A stretch of DNA of 64,000 nt from Apostichopus japonicus. Taxonomy: Eukaryota > Echinodermata > Holothuroidea > Aspidochirotida > Stichopodidae. The DNA is taken from assembly GCF_037975245.1 (NCBI RefSeq), contig NC_092572.1:27759989-27823988 (forward strand). The letters run 5' to 3'. Both the position numbers and the translations under genes were made by a program. Shown here piece by piece: positions 1 to 12,835 of this stretch. The number at the start of each line of letters is the position of its first letter. The stretch's first letter is position 1. Below the pieces are notes generated by a model. It did no database searches and had not been told where the DNA came from. It saw only the letters and a list, made by a program, of their open reading frames with translations.

Positions 1-1380
1 CCGAGGACGTGGTGATTCTTTAGAAATCACAACCAAGGACCTGAAATTCTTTCGTTCAAGTCCTCGGTCAGATAGCAAAACAAACGCACACACACACACA
101 CGCCAAGTTGAATGCATAGGTTCCTTGCTTTGCAAAGAGCAAGGAACCAAAAACACTTAAGTTTGCAAACCACTCTACCATTCATCAAGACATTCCAAGC
201 TGTCATTAGAGACATGCTAGAAGACTGTTAGAAATTAGTTACATTAATTTCAATACAGGTAAAGAGTTCATCTTTTAACTTTGCCCCAAATTCCTCAGGA
301 GCCTAGTCAGTTTCACTGTGCATACCTTCTGTATATTACCTGTGAATGTATGAACTATGCAGGTTAGTTCTGTGATAGTAATGTGAACACAGAGTGGCAG
401 CCCGTATTAAGTGTAATTTGGAATTGATTAGTATATTGATCTCCTATGATGGCAGAATGCACAAAGAATGTATTTATTATTTAGGAATTAATACCTGTAA
501 CAGCTATAGTGAGTCTACAAGTACAGTAATTACTAAAGTGTAATGTGTGTAAGTTCTGTATCATTTTAACTGAACATTGTTTAATAGCTGTTTACAGGGT
601 TGATTATGGCACTTATATTCCCTCAGCCATAATGTGTGTATGGTTAAGTCCTAACCTACACTGAATTAATGTGAGAGAATTGAAAGTGCTTCAGGTTATT
701 GGTCCAACGAGAACTCACATTGGGATATTTCTTAGTTTTATTATGTATTGCTGTGATTATGTCGAGCATTACCCGTCCCTCTAATGCACTCACATTTATT
801 TTTCAGTTGGTATAAGTGTCGCCATTTGAGCTATGTTTAGATCCCATGATGCAATGCTACACTTTTACTAGTTGCCATGGTGACAGGATTTGCTGAACTT
901 TCCATCAACTTCTAGGTTGAAAAATTTGTAGCAATATATTTAAGTAGATAGGACTGGGGCTCTATTAAGGTTTTGTTAGAATGTTAGCAAGTATTAGCAG
1001 CCCTAATAGTCACTCCTAATTGGTACAGATTCCATCAGACCAGATAAAGCTGATATTCTATGTGATATAGTCTCTGCTTTGTAGCCTACTTTTAGTAGAA
1101 GAGGTCGCTTAGGTACATGCAGCCTAAACAAAGGTGTTTGTTGCCATGGCAACCTGTTGTCTAAGTCAAAAGTTGCAAATGGGCCGAAGTGGTTAGAGTG
1201 CTACTTGTTGTTATTATTACTAGATGAGGGATTTCCCCGTTAGAGTTTACTGCAAAATTTCCCGCTCCCGAACTTGGCAGTCATTTGTTGCTGTTAATAA
1301 GCCAATGCCTTGTCAGGAGTCATTATAGCTAAGTATTGTGTGTTCATGTACGGGTATTTTAAAGGGCATGTTTTCATGGA
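1..1380. other. non-coding, nothing recognised
   Basis: No exon-like open stretch with splice sites was seen on either strand. The first 67 bases begin and end with an inverted CCGAGGAC / GTCCTCGG pair and could fold into an imperfect hairpin. The remainder is ordinary AT-rich sequence that could be intron or 3' flank of the beta-propeller gene to the right. Confidence 0.5.
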
Positions 1381-2740
1381 CTGCAGGGACATAAGTTTTT
1401 CTGAGCAAGTTTTCAAGACTTTTTTAAGTCCTAGTAACAATACTGTATTAAGGGTCTACACAGTTTTTATTATGAAAGAAAATTTCAGAGGATTTTGCCA
1501 TTTATTCGCCTTGTACTGTATACATGTGTTGCTATGAGAGGTTTTGCTACTTCAATCCTATTAAATTTCTTCTCATTTTTTCACTAAATTTATTCATATT
1601 GCCACAAAATAGCAATAAGTGTGCCCTTAGGAGATGTTTGTATGCACCAAGCCCAAATATGTTTCTACTGGAGGTCTAGAACTGGTCTACAGTTTTTGTA
1701 ATTCAAGAAATTTGAAAGGAGTTTGGAATTATTTACACTGTACTGTATGTGTTGCTATAAGAGGTTTTGCTTCAGCTTTCAATCCTATTAAAACTTTCTT
1801 CTCATTTTTTCTCTAAATTGATTGATATTGCCACAAAATAGCAATAAGTGTGCTCTTATGAGATGTTCTAATGCACCGAACCCAAATATGTTTTATTAGA
1901 GGTCTACACACTTTTTATAATGCAAGAAATTGCAGAGGATTTTGAAAATTATTTGCCTTGTACTGTATGTATGTGTTACAGTGCTACTTCCATCTATTAA
2001 CATTTTTCTTCTCATATTTTCCCTAAAATTATTGATATTGCCACAAAATAGCAATAAGTGTGCTCTTGGGAGATGTTTGTAGGCACCAAGCCCAAATATG
2101 TTTCCATTGGAGGTCTACAAAGTTTTTCATAATGCAGGTAATTTTTGAGGATTTCGGAATTGATTCACCCTGTACTGTATGTATGTGTTGCTATAAGAAG
2201 TTTTGCTACTTCAATCCTATTAAAATTGTATCCTCATTTTTGCTCTGAATTCATTCATATTGCCACAAAATAGCAATAAGTGTGCTCTTAGGAAATGTTC
2301 GTATGCACCGAACCCAAATATGTTTCTATTGGAGGTCTACACAGTTTTTTATAATGCAAGAAATTTCTGAGGATTTTGGAATTTATTCGCCCTGTGCTGT
2401 ATGTAATTGCTATGAGAGGTTTTGCTACTTCAATCCTATTAAAATTTTCTTCTCATTTTTTCTCTAAATTTATTGATATTGCCACAAAATAGCAATAAGT
2501 GTGCTCTTAGGAGATGTTCGTATGCACCAAACTCAAATATGTTTCTATTGGAGGTCAACACAGATTTTCATAATGCAAATAATTTCAGAGGATTTTGGAA
2601 TTTATTCGCCCTGTGCTGTATGTATGTAATTGCTATGAGAGGTTTTGCTACTTCAATCCTATTAAAATTTCCTTCTCATTTTTTTCTTTAAATTTATTGA
2701 TATTGCCACAAAATAGGAAAAATTGTGCTCTGAGGAGGTG
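1380..2740. repeat. tandem array, about 215-bp unit, roughly six copies
   Basis: The phrase ATTGCCACAAAATAGCAATA recurs near 1598, 1827, 2037, 2259, 2478 and 2700 (one base missing or changed in some copies), giving spacings of 209-229 bp. Each unit continues with a shared 'gtgctcttaggagatgtt', a 'ggaggtctacacag' block and 'gctacttcaatcctatt'. Copies differ by substitutions and small indels, so this is an older, diverged satellite. Short open frames inside it are repeat copies, not genes. Confidence 0.9.
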
Positions 2741-3086
2741 CTCGTATTCAATTATGTAGGATTACCTAATATTAACAAGCTGGATTGTGTACTGTGAAAT
2801 GAAAAAAATGGCACTAATTCATATTTGATATGAAACTCCCTATAGTATTGACTGTGTATTTCTCAATCAGCAGTTTGAAATTTGCAACAAAATTTCAACT
2901 AAAGATTTGAGTCCCAAATTTCATATTATTTCCAAGACTTGCAAAAACAGTACAAATAAATGTAATCTACAGAAATGTTCGCAGTCACTGATACCTAACT
3001 TGGTAGTTTTACTAGCCTTTTTCATTTATCTAGATGTAAAATAAAATTCCTATGTTTACCTTTTTACACTATCCTACTGTACTTAC

Positions 3087-3872
3087 TGTGCTGTATACAT
3101 CCAGTATTCCTTCTATTGTTGTTGCAAACATAAACCTGTTTACATCGTTTATCCTGATTCTAATCAACGACTCATTAATAACTCGGAAAGTAAACAATGT
3201 ATGATTCTCAGAGAGAGAGTAAACAACAACAGCATCAACAGGGAGAGACCAACATGATACAAACACCAGACCAAACTCACTGCTTACAGTGATACTGTAT
3301 GCAGATGGGTAGTCTGGTGTGTTGTATTCATGTAACATCACTCCCTCCATGTTGTATCTAATGGCTCTAGTATTCCTGAGTGTAGATATAAACAGATTAT
3401 CTCCATAAACTGTTATATCTAAAGGATAATCACTTACTAATCCTTCCAAGGTGATTGTCTTGATTTTATTTAAACTAAAATCAAACACAATCACCTCGTT
3501 AGGAGACAAACCAATAAATATCTCTCCCTCTCTGACAGTCATACACTTGGCTGGTCCATTGCGTAACTGATCACTGTGTGTGGGTATGTCGTCTGTCTTG
3601 ATATTGAAGACATCCAACTGATCACCACACACAGTGACTATACGAGCATCATCCAAGAATGAAACACAACGAGGCCGCCATCTTGAAGGATTCTTAAATT
3701 CTATAGAATAAAACCGAGTTATAAATTGCGTCGAAGAATTAGGAATATTAAATGCAAACAGGTCTATGAATGATGTCCCTGTAACTTCGTTGTAACCGCT
3801 AACAGCAACTTTGGTAGAATCCACCGTCACATCTTGCAACTCCCAGCCGACTTCACCGGTAAACCTGGGCAA
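3087..3872 (-). CDS. beta-propeller (NHL/TRIM2-3-like) protein, single large exon
   Basis: A 262-codon open exon begins right after an acceptor (GTACGCAG at 3880-3873) and reaches a strong GTAAGT donor at 3086-3081; reading through that donor it meets a stop at 3069-3071. The protein has regularly spaced short beta-rich segments such as DARIVTVCGDQLDVFNI, GEIFIGLSPNEVIVFDF and DNLFISTLRNTRAIRYN, each about 40 residues apart. This is the blade pattern of the six-bladed propellers found at the C-terminus of TRIM/NHL-type and other immune or E3-ligase proteins in marine invertebrates. No RING, B-box or other partner domain was found to the right, so the N-terminal exons are missing or unrecognised. 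Fold assignment is inference from pattern; the exon itself is well supported. Confidence 0.7.
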
Positions 3873-4109
3873 CTGCGTACGATGAACTCTTTAATAAACA
3901 AGGCAAGAAAAGTACAATATTAGGTCAAGTTTACAAGGCCGTGTCCATGGTAACGGAGAATGTTGTCAGACACTATGCATATAGTCGCTGGAAAATGTAC
4001 CTTTTCATAAGAAAAACAAGAAAATAACGGAAGCTGAAGCATCCTCCCCCAATACTAAATAATAAACAAAAAATAAAGAAACAAACAAACAACTAAACAA
4101 ACTAACGGA

Positions 4110-4960
4110 TCGAGTATATTTTGCGAACATGTTGAGAGGAATTTCGCCCTAAACACGAGCTCTGGGATATGGAAATAGCTAGTTTATTTACATGATTGAG
4201 TGTATCAATTCATAGGACATACAGTATAAGCGATTGGCCCGTAAGACGGGCTTTCGTCGAGCACCCGGATCACGGGTGAACATTATGCTGTGATTTATTA
4301 ATTATTAAAATTAAGAATTAAACAAACAATAAAATAATTGTGGATCAATGAGACGCGAGGGCTTAATTAGGTTACTCAGAAGCTGGTGATTATGTTTATT
4401 ATATTCTCAGGCTGACCCCTCCCTGAGCAAATTATAAAAAAAGAAACAATTAACAGGAAAAATGTACAGAAGGCCAATTTTAATAAATTCTAGACAACTA
4501 TATGATAAGCAAATGAGCAAACAACTATAAACAATCAATTAACGGATCGAGTATGTTGAGAGGAATTTCGCTCTAAATGCGAGCTCAGATCTGTACGTTA
4601 CGTGTGAGGCGATCCCATACAAAAAAAAGTCCTGCATAAAATCCTGCAGGATCCAGCTGCGGGCCGATTTTATGCAGGATTTATGCCAGGATTTATGCCA
4701 GGATTTGGCAACATCCTGCATGCTTATGAAGGATTCCTGTACATGCATCATCGAATCCTGCATGCATATGAAGGATTCTTGTACGTTTGGAAGGAATCCT
4801 GTTACATATCCACAGGACTTTTTTTTTATTATTATATATACAGGACTTTTTTGTATGGAATTGGCACGTGGAACGGGCTTTAATTTGTAGAGCGCCTGGA
4901 TCACGGAAAAAAACGGTACGGTAACGTTATGCTGTGATTTGTAGGGGAATTATTAAACAA
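4110..4960. repeat. diverged direct repeat, about 430-bp offset, two copies
   Basis: The segment beginning 'ggatcgagtat...gttgagaggaatttcg' near 4108 recurs near 4543. Both copies continue to a 'cgggcttt...gagc(a/g)cc(c/t)ggatcacgg' block and 'ttatgctgtgattt'. The second copy carries the inverted-repeat element at 4615-4858. No coding capacity was recognised. Confidence 0.6.
4615..4858. mobile_element. small inverted-repeat (MITE-like) element
   Basis: The ends are inverted copies: CCATACAAAAAAAAGTCCTG on the left and CAGGACTTTTTTGTATGG on the right. The inside is built from many short direct and inverted copies of an ATCCTGCATG-like word, so the whole 244 bp can fold. I could not define a target-site duplication, so the family is unknown. 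Confidence 0.6.
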
Positions 4961-7380
4961 ACATAAAAATGTTAGGCGTGAGGGCTTTAATTGTTCCTTG
5001 TAAAATATGCACTTACCCCGTCCCCCACCCCCCTCCCAAGGTAAGGTAAGTCAATAATTAAAGAAATGAAAAAAAAGAATGACAGGGAAATTCGAGTCGA
5101 TGGCGCTATAGCAATTAGTATGCTGGATTAATAAATGTAAATAAAGCGGTAATGTATAATAGATGGCGGGCTTCCACAATTCATTATCAAATCAAGTTTT
5201 ACACCCTACAAAGCGGCCGCAAGGTGCTTTTCACAGTAGAGGACGTCACATTCTTATAAAATATAGGCTTAAATGTAAGGATATATCATATAGAAAGTGC
5301 ATTTCCATGACCAAAAGGCCCGCTTTCCTACGCTTATATCCTTCACAAAGAAGCACATTCAGAAGGGAATTTCAAATATTACGAGTATTGTAGTGAATTA
5401 CCAAAATTTATGATATTGCCCATGTACGACGTTAATCTGTTCTCTAAGCTCCAAACCCGAAATGCGAACCATATAAGATTTGTGGAAGGGGTCATGCGTA
5501 AAGGTCCATGTGGTTCAATATAATATGGATATTTCAAAGACATATAACGGTTGTATATGGCATGAGAAATGCCTATAGGTAACTTATACTTCGTTTAAAA
5601 AATCTACAGCTCTTCATTGTTCACTAATCAAATCAAAACATACAAATACCACATTTATACGACAAACTACATTAATGGTACGTTAATGGTAAATTATAAA
5701 CTTGGCTAATCATTCATAGATAAACTTGGCTTTTATCCGTATGACATCTATTCAATAAGATCAATAATAAAAGTAAAATGATACATTAATCTTTGATTGG
5801 ATCACACGGAGCATACATTCAACCAATCAAGGGGAGCGGTGGGGCAATCACACCTAATTCAGGCTGGTTTTACACCCCTTGAAGGGTGTTGGAGCGGTGC
5901 GGTTTGTCTCTTGGTTAGTATTTCAGCACTTGATTGTGTTCACGAATATCAAATCGGAATTACAATTAAATGAAACCACTACCTTATAGTACCCTAAATG
6001 TAAAAGTAATTCCTTTCCCTCACATTTATTGTTTTGCTTGCAAGTCTCTGCGAAGGAATTTCTCACACTTTAACAACTTCCGGTGAATTCGTCACCCCCC
6101 CCCCCCACCAGGGCTTTAAACAAATTCCGGTGATATGAAACAGGAATGATCCTCTTAAGAAGAAATAACACCGCGGCGTAAATAATTTGGTACTTAAGGC
6201 GGATCCCAACGAAAATAAAATAACCTTGCACCCATCCGCCAACGTCAACGTAAAAAAATCCAAAAAAAATCACTTTCTTAGCTACGTACAGTTACAATGA
6301 AATACGTCTCCTCGTACACCCACCAAAATGGTAAGTAAAGCGAAATAATATTGGGGGGGGGGCGGTGGCTCCTTGCTATTACGCCACTTAAATATTTCAA
6401 AACGCTTCAATTTCTGAGGGCTTGGCCCTCTAAACCCCGCCGGGCCTCTTTCGAATATATATTGACGGTTAAGCAGTTAACATGATGATTCTTTTAATGT
6501 AAATCAATGAACCGGTTATCAAGATCCCGATGTTTCTTTGACCGATTAGATATTTTCTGCAGACGCCGATGAATCGCTAGCAAAAAACAGAGGGGAACGA
6601 TAAATTGTACCGTATGCTACGCCCCTTAGCCATTTCTCTGTCTAAGCTAGTGAAGTTAAAGAAAGCTGCCAGTATCTAAGTCTTGTCCGTCGCCAATAGA
6701 TGGAGCTACTTATTTACCTCAGAGATGACTTTTTTCTGCATGTTTCTAGTTACCACCATTTCCGTCTGCACCATAGCAGTCAAGGCACTGATGTATATAG
6801 TGACATGGATATACAACGGTTTTATGTACTTATATACGGGATAATCCTTCTAGCTTCAGTTTCAAACTTCGACTGGTTTTGAATTTCACTTGTTAATGCT
6901 GTTTGATATTCTTCTCTATCGTGAGGCTTCCTTTAAGACTATATGCTGTCGGGAAACGATGCTTTGAAAACGAGCTTATTGCCGCCAGTGTCACATGTAT
7001 AACTCACAAGAGAGTGAAAACGGCTGTTTACATTTATTAGCAAATGCACTGCCTGTAACTATGAAATGTATCTCAACAGAACAACCTCACACACACAAAA
7101 ACTATAAGACTTCCCTTTGAATTTCAAAATATATAAATTCCGCATTTTTCCTCATTATTTCTAATATTCATATTACACAGCCTCAAATACGAGGGCGCAA
7201 CCCTCTTGCTTCATTATGAAGAGAGATAAAGAATTTAAAATTAGGTTTACGGCCGCATTAATGAATTCTGAGATTTCACCAGTGAGTAATACTATACTGT
7301 ATAGCTCTGTGCGCTAACTATACCTGTTTGTTTCTACACACGGGCGAGTCCTGAATGAATCAGTGACATTGACGTCTTAT
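4960..7380. other. non-coding, nothing recognised
   Basis: Short open frames (for example 5163-5393) have no recognisable domain and no convincing splice context. Poly-G/C runs occur near 6095 and 6353. No repeat unit or RNA gene was recognised. Confidence 0.45.
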
Positions 7381-8250
7381 TTAGAATGACCTTCGACCTC
7401 ATAAAAAGCAATATATTTGTACTGACCCAGGTGAATCTACTTACAAATTATGAAGTTCATTTAGGTTGCACCTCTGGAGTTATGGTGTTAACATGATTCT
7501 CAGACTTCCATCACTGTTAACCTTAAACGATCTTTGACCTCCACTATAAATAAATAATGATTCTTGTATACTCACTAATATGGATCTCTATACCACACAT
7601 TCAAGTTTCAATATTTGAGGCATTGTCATAAAATTATCAAACGTTGACCACTATTGACCTCACATGAGCTTTGACCTCAACATTACAAAGTGCTTTATTT
7701 GTACCAACTAAGGTAAAGTGACTTACAATGTATGAAGTTTTAATTTTGGAGTTATGTTAATAAAATTATGTGTTGTTATTATTATTATTATTATTAATAC
7801 AAGGTTTCAATATTTGGACCTCATAACTACATAATACGTTTCTTGAACTACTTAAAGATGGATTCACATACGACGTATGAATTTCATCTAAACTTTAATT
7901 TAGAGTGTTTACAAGGTTTTCAGACTGTAACCTGTGTTGAACTCAAGTGATCTTTAATCTCCATATAAAACAACAAATTATTGTACTAAGTAAGGTAGAT
8001 ACACACACCAAGTATTAAGTCCATCCGAGCTTGAAGTTGACCTTCTTGAGTTATCTCGTTTATAAGGTTTTCAGACTTTGACATCTGTTGACCTCGTATG
8101 TCCATTTGCATCCACCAATTTCAATTAGGTTCTTTTACTAACTTAAAGACAAATCCATATACAATGCATCAACTTCAGCCATCATATACTTTTTGAGTTA
8201 TTGTGTTTACAAACAGTGTTGCATACACACAGACGCACCGGCACAAATAC
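7380..8250. repeat. degenerate tandem repeat, roughly 170-200-bp unit, TGACCTC-rich
   Basis: The same order of words recurs four or five times with heavy divergence: a TTTGACCTC block, 'gta(c)tga/aag' with 'ggtgaatctacttac', 'tatgaagtt', 'gagttatgtt', then 'ttcagacttt..a(c)tgttgacct'. It ends at 'gagttattgtgtttacaaa' near 8210. Period and copy number are approximate. Confidence 0.55.
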
Positions 8251-10820
8251 CCACACACGACAACAACATCAAATAAATTCCTTATGCCTCCGGCAACTTA
8301 AAGAAAAAAGAACTGAGGAAGAAATGAACCGTCGCATCGCTGAAAGGAACACATGGATACATTTATGACATATTAGAATGAAGCAATTGTGAAGTGGGAG
8401 ATGGGTGTAACCTTCAGTCTAAAGAGAACGGGAAATGAGGGACTTAAGATGGTAAATGGGGGGGGGGCACATAAAGCGGGTTACTAAAGAGGGTATTACT
8501 TACGGTGTGATGATGGGATGCTTCGTAATGTCCATCTTCTGACAGATTACTCAAAGTTGCTCACGATCCTGCTCAACTAAACCGAAATAATAATACTAAA
8601 TTAAAGGTGCATATTAATCATACAATACAAGTGCAAAAATGTTTGTATCTTTCAGTAAGCAGCATTGTACCTTTAACATATACGGGTTGGAAAACTATGT
8701 GTATAAATAGGTCTAACATACTCACAGCGTTGTTTGTTCTATGAAGACATGTTCAAAAGGCTACTTTCGGAACACACAATTTGGATACAGGGTTTCATTG
8801 ATGTTGAGAAATATACAGCATAAAATAAGTGCGTCCCAGAAGTGATTTAATCTTTGGACGAATTAATGTGTTCAACTAAGTACAGTCAAATTAGATTATA
8901 TTTAGTAGAAATATCCTTTTTTTTTAAATGTACCTCAAATACAGATTCAAATGGAAGGCTATAATAAATAACTAGTATGATGTACATAAACAAAATAGTG
9001 TAACAGTAAGAAATAGTGATGCAAACATGTTAGTTCTCTCATTGAGATTTCCAATAATGAAGTAAGTATTTTACGAGTTGACAATAGGCCTACATTGCAA
9101 GAGCGTCAAGAGGAGTCTACCGTTTTTCATCTGAATCGAGGTTGACCACTCACTAAGAGTGAATGCTTTTATTATGGAGTGATATGTAAGCTATAGTAAT
9201 AACGCTACAAGAACTTCACGCTTAAACCTGATATACTAATATCATTCCAGTTAAAGAATATTCCCATAGCTGAACTGAAGTTCATTGTCTAAAATAATTA
9301 CTGGAAATCTTAATTCATCACAAAATTTGATGAACGTATCTGGCAACAGTTCTATATTGATTGTGTTTCTCCATGCAAAATGTACGAAAACAATACAATA
9401 AGTAAATACTTTATGAAATTTAATAATGTTAGTTAACATTATATATCAGGAATATAAAGCTTGTCAAGATCATCTGCCATTATGAAACACATATTGCTTA
9501 TAATGATCAGGACGTTGTTAACGTACACTTCCTGTAGTAGAAACGGTTTATAGGTAAAGGGCATATACATTGAAATAACCATATCTAACGTTAGAAGCAG
9601 TGTATTAAGATGGTGGTCTCAGTTAATTAATACTATAGACTATCTTTCTCAAGACTTACGCAAAAAGAAACGTCTAATGCAAGTAATTTGACCTAGTTTC
9701 GAATGAGGTGTAACAGAAGTGTTAAACACCACCATCGATTCCAGAAACCCCAGCTTGCTACCGTCGGTAATTAGACACTAGTGAACAGTCAGTACATACA
9801 GCTGCGGTCAATACCCACAGCACAGTATACAAACGATACAGCGATGGACATCTCAGGTCCAGCTAAAGATAACAAGGTATCACGTTTCATTACTGAACTG
9901 TCTGCATTTTGTAGCGACACGAACAAAACGTCACTTGCAAGCAACAGAAAGTTAACTTTTTTTCAGATGGCCGCACGCGGTTTGGGGGGAGTCTCCAATG
10001 CCTTTAAGCTTATGTACATGTCACGGTATACCCGCTACCGGAGTAACGCTACCTTCTAAACCATAGCCATTGACAAATATAATACTAATAACTGGGTGTT
10101 CTGATGTTATACACACAGTAAGGGTAACACTTACATTGAAAGCCACTCTAATTCACTTGCGTGATATTGCCGTGTGAACCAAGGATCCTTTGAATCCTTC
10201 TTCGTCAACTTAAAACACACCCGAGCTGAAAATGATCACGAATAGTACCTTGATGTAACCCGAAGAGGAGGAAGTTACCCCAATGTAGTAAGAACGACGT
10301 TATGGAAATACGATAAATAGAAATGAGTCGTGAGAGTTGCAATATGAAAGCAGATTATTACACTGAACAACACTGTACATATCAATACTGATCGCGTGAC
10401 TGATAAACAACGCCCACTGTCACACGTCTGAGACTGTAATTTGAGCTCCACAGTTGGGTTCAAAGGTTCATTTGTACACGTACACGGAAACTAGCAGATT
10501 TATGGTATGTATCTTCAAGTCAACTAGTGTAGATTTTCCTTTCCTGTGTTTCCCTTTCAATATTCAGTTTCACAGTAGAATGGATATATGATATTCATTG
10601 TGTAGCCACACGACTATGGCAAGCCATATGGGACAAACACCGTATAATATATCCGCGTACTAATTCGAATATATACACCTCTGGAAATCGCTTTCCTACC
10701 GCTTCTTGGATTGTATATCGAATGAAACTGTGGCGTGATGCCTGGTTACACGGCATGTACTGTACTGTGGCTTCTGACTGGCGCCTCCAACAAAGAAATT
10801 TCCAAATAGGGATCGCCACC
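8250..10820. other. non-coding, nothing recognised
   Basis: No supported exon. The open frame at 9781-10059 (+) begins at a GTG, has low complexity at its 3' half and matches nothing I recognise. Confidence 0.45.
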
Positions 10821-10827
10821 AACTAAT

Positions 10828-10900
10828 GGCTGGTTAACTCAGTTGTTAGAGCGCTGGGTTTGTAACCCAGAGGTCATTGATTCGAACCCCGTTCTAGCCA
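10828..10900 (+). tRNA. tRNA-Thr(UGU)-like sequence, possibly degenerate
   Basis: The 73-nt segment has a GGCTGG / CTAGCC acceptor pairing, an A-box-like TAACTCAGTTGTTAGAGCG, a perfect CTGGG-TTTGTAA-CCCAG anticodon arm (anticodon TGT, threonine) and a B-box-like GATTCGAACCCC. The T-stem pairs poorly (at most three of five pairs) and the D-stem has a mismatch. It may therefore be a decayed tRNA or the head of a tRNA-derived SINE rather than a working gene. Confidence 0.5.
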
Positions 10901-10960
10901 AACATGTTTTTGCTCTCTTCCATTAATAAGTAAAACATTAGTAAAACATAAGTAAGACGT

Positions 10961-11027
10961 GGAGTGTTAGCTCAGTGGTTAACGCCGGTGCCTTTCAATC
11001 ATAAGGTCCCGAGTTCGACTCACTCCA
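10961..11027 (+). ncRNA. second tRNA-like sequence, SINE-type
   Basis: GGAGTG at the 5' end pairs with CACTCC at the 3' end. An A-box-like TTAGCTCAGTGGTTAACGCC and a B-box-like GAGTTCGACTC are present, but the T-arm is about five bases short. Sitting 60 bp after the tRNA-Thr-like sequence, it looks like a tRNA-derived repeat with internal Pol III promoter boxes, not a functional tRNA. Confidence 0.45.
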
Positions 11028-11330
11028 AGATTAATGTATGTTGTCCAGTTATAGCCAAAAGAATTGTACAATGTTTCATCTTTGATGGATTTTGAAGGAA
11101 GTTGCAGCTATTTTCATGATTTCGAATGCCTATTAGAGTGATTAGGACAATGTTGTTCATAGGTGTCCGTCGACCTTTAAGCTCAGCCATGGGAATATTC
11201 TTTAAGTAGAGTCCTGGATTGACATTAGTAAATTATATTATGATTGAAAGCAACCGGTTAACGGTCAGCTTGCGGCTTTGATAAGCCAATGATGGCTTCT
11301 TCGCGAGTTTCTGCTTACAGGAGGATCTAC

Positions 11331-11397
11331 AATACATACATACATACATACATACATACATACATACATACATACATACATACATACATACATACAT

Positions 11398-11448
<51 letters not shown>

Positions 11449-11592
11449 TACATACATACATACATACATACATACATACATACATACATACATACATACA
11501 TACATACATACATACATACATACATACATACATACATACATACATACATACATACATACATACATACATACATACATACATACATACATGCA
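11331..11592. repeat. (CATA)n microsatellite with internal (CA)n
   Basis: An uninterrupted CATA tetranucleotide run of about 260 bp holds a (CA)n core at about 11415-11443. Long open frames of MYVC and YIHT repeats on both strands come only from the tetranucleotide. Confidence 0.98.
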
Positions 11593-11714
11593 TACGCACC
11601 CAATGAGTAAAGTCGGGACATGCTTTTTCATCCCATTTTCTCCACATAACCCGGGACCTGTAGGCAACTTGTGTGTAGGGTGGGGACATGTCTGTAAAAT
11701 ATACTATTTACCAT

Positions 11715-12835
11715 TTAAGGGCAAAATAACCCTTTGAGCTAAATAAAATACTATAAAAGATGTAAGGAAATGAAAGAAATGGCTAGTTTGTAAATGCACA
11801 ATCCCCCAAAACACAGGACATGATTAGGCACCACGTGCAATGCCAGGACATAGAGTGAATGTACCAATAAACCCAAGACATCAAAAATAACTCAGATAAT
11901 GTGCATGCATTTAACCAGTTTAGGGCAAAACTAACTGTTTGACTTATTAAAATAATACAAAACATGTAAATAAATGAAGGAAATGGCTAGTATGGAAAAA
12001 TGACACAATCCCCCAAAACACAGGACATGATTAGGCACCACGTGCAATGCCAGGACATAGAGTGAACGTACCAATAAACCCAAGACATCAAAAATAACTC
12101 AGATAATGTGCATGCATTTACCCAGGTTAGGGCAAAACTTGCTGTTTGACTTACTAAAATACTACAAAACATGTAAATAAATGAAGGAAATGGCTAGTAT
12201 GGAAAAATGACACAATCCCCCAAAACACAGGACATGATTAGGCACCATGTGCGATGCCAGGACATAGAGTGAACGTACCAATAAACCCAAGACATCAAAA
12301 ATAACTCAAATAATGTGGATGCATTTATCCAGGTTAGGGCAAAACTTGCTGTTTGACTTACTAAAATACTACAAAACATGTAAATAAATGAAGGAAATGG
12401 CTAGTCTGAAAAAAATGACACAATCCCCCAAAACACAGGACATGATTAGGCACCACATGCAATGTCAGGACATAGAGTGCATGTACCAATAAACCCAAGA
12501 CATCAAAAATAACTCAAATAATGTGGATGCATTTATCCAGGTTAGGGCAAAACTTGCTGTTTGACTTACTAAAATACTACAAAACATGTAAATAAATGAA
12601 GGAAATGGCTAGTCTGAAAAAAATGACACAATCCCCCAAAACACAGGACATGATTAGGCACCACATGCAATGTCAGGACATAGTGTGCATGTACCAATAA
12701 ACCCAAGACATCAAAAATAACTCAAATAATGTGCATGCATTTATCCAGGTTAGGGCAAAACTTGCTGTTTGACTTATTAAAATACTACAAAACATGTAAA
12801 TAAATGAAGGAAATGGCTAGTCTGAAAAAAATGCG
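11715..12835. repeat. 207-bp satellite, five copies plus partials
   Basis: 'gaaatggctagt' recurs near 11776, 11980, 12188, 12395, 12602 and 12809, a period of about 207 bp. Units share 'aaaacacaggacatgattagg', 'aataaacccaagacatcaaaaataactc' and 'aaaacatgtaaataaatgaagg'. The last copies are nearly identical, the first is more diverged, and the array ends at a unique junction near 12830. Confidence 0.95.

Noticed and set aside
9781-10059. 92-codon plus-strand open frame
   Set aside because: It begins at GTG, has no domain, no homologous pattern and no clear splice or promoter context.
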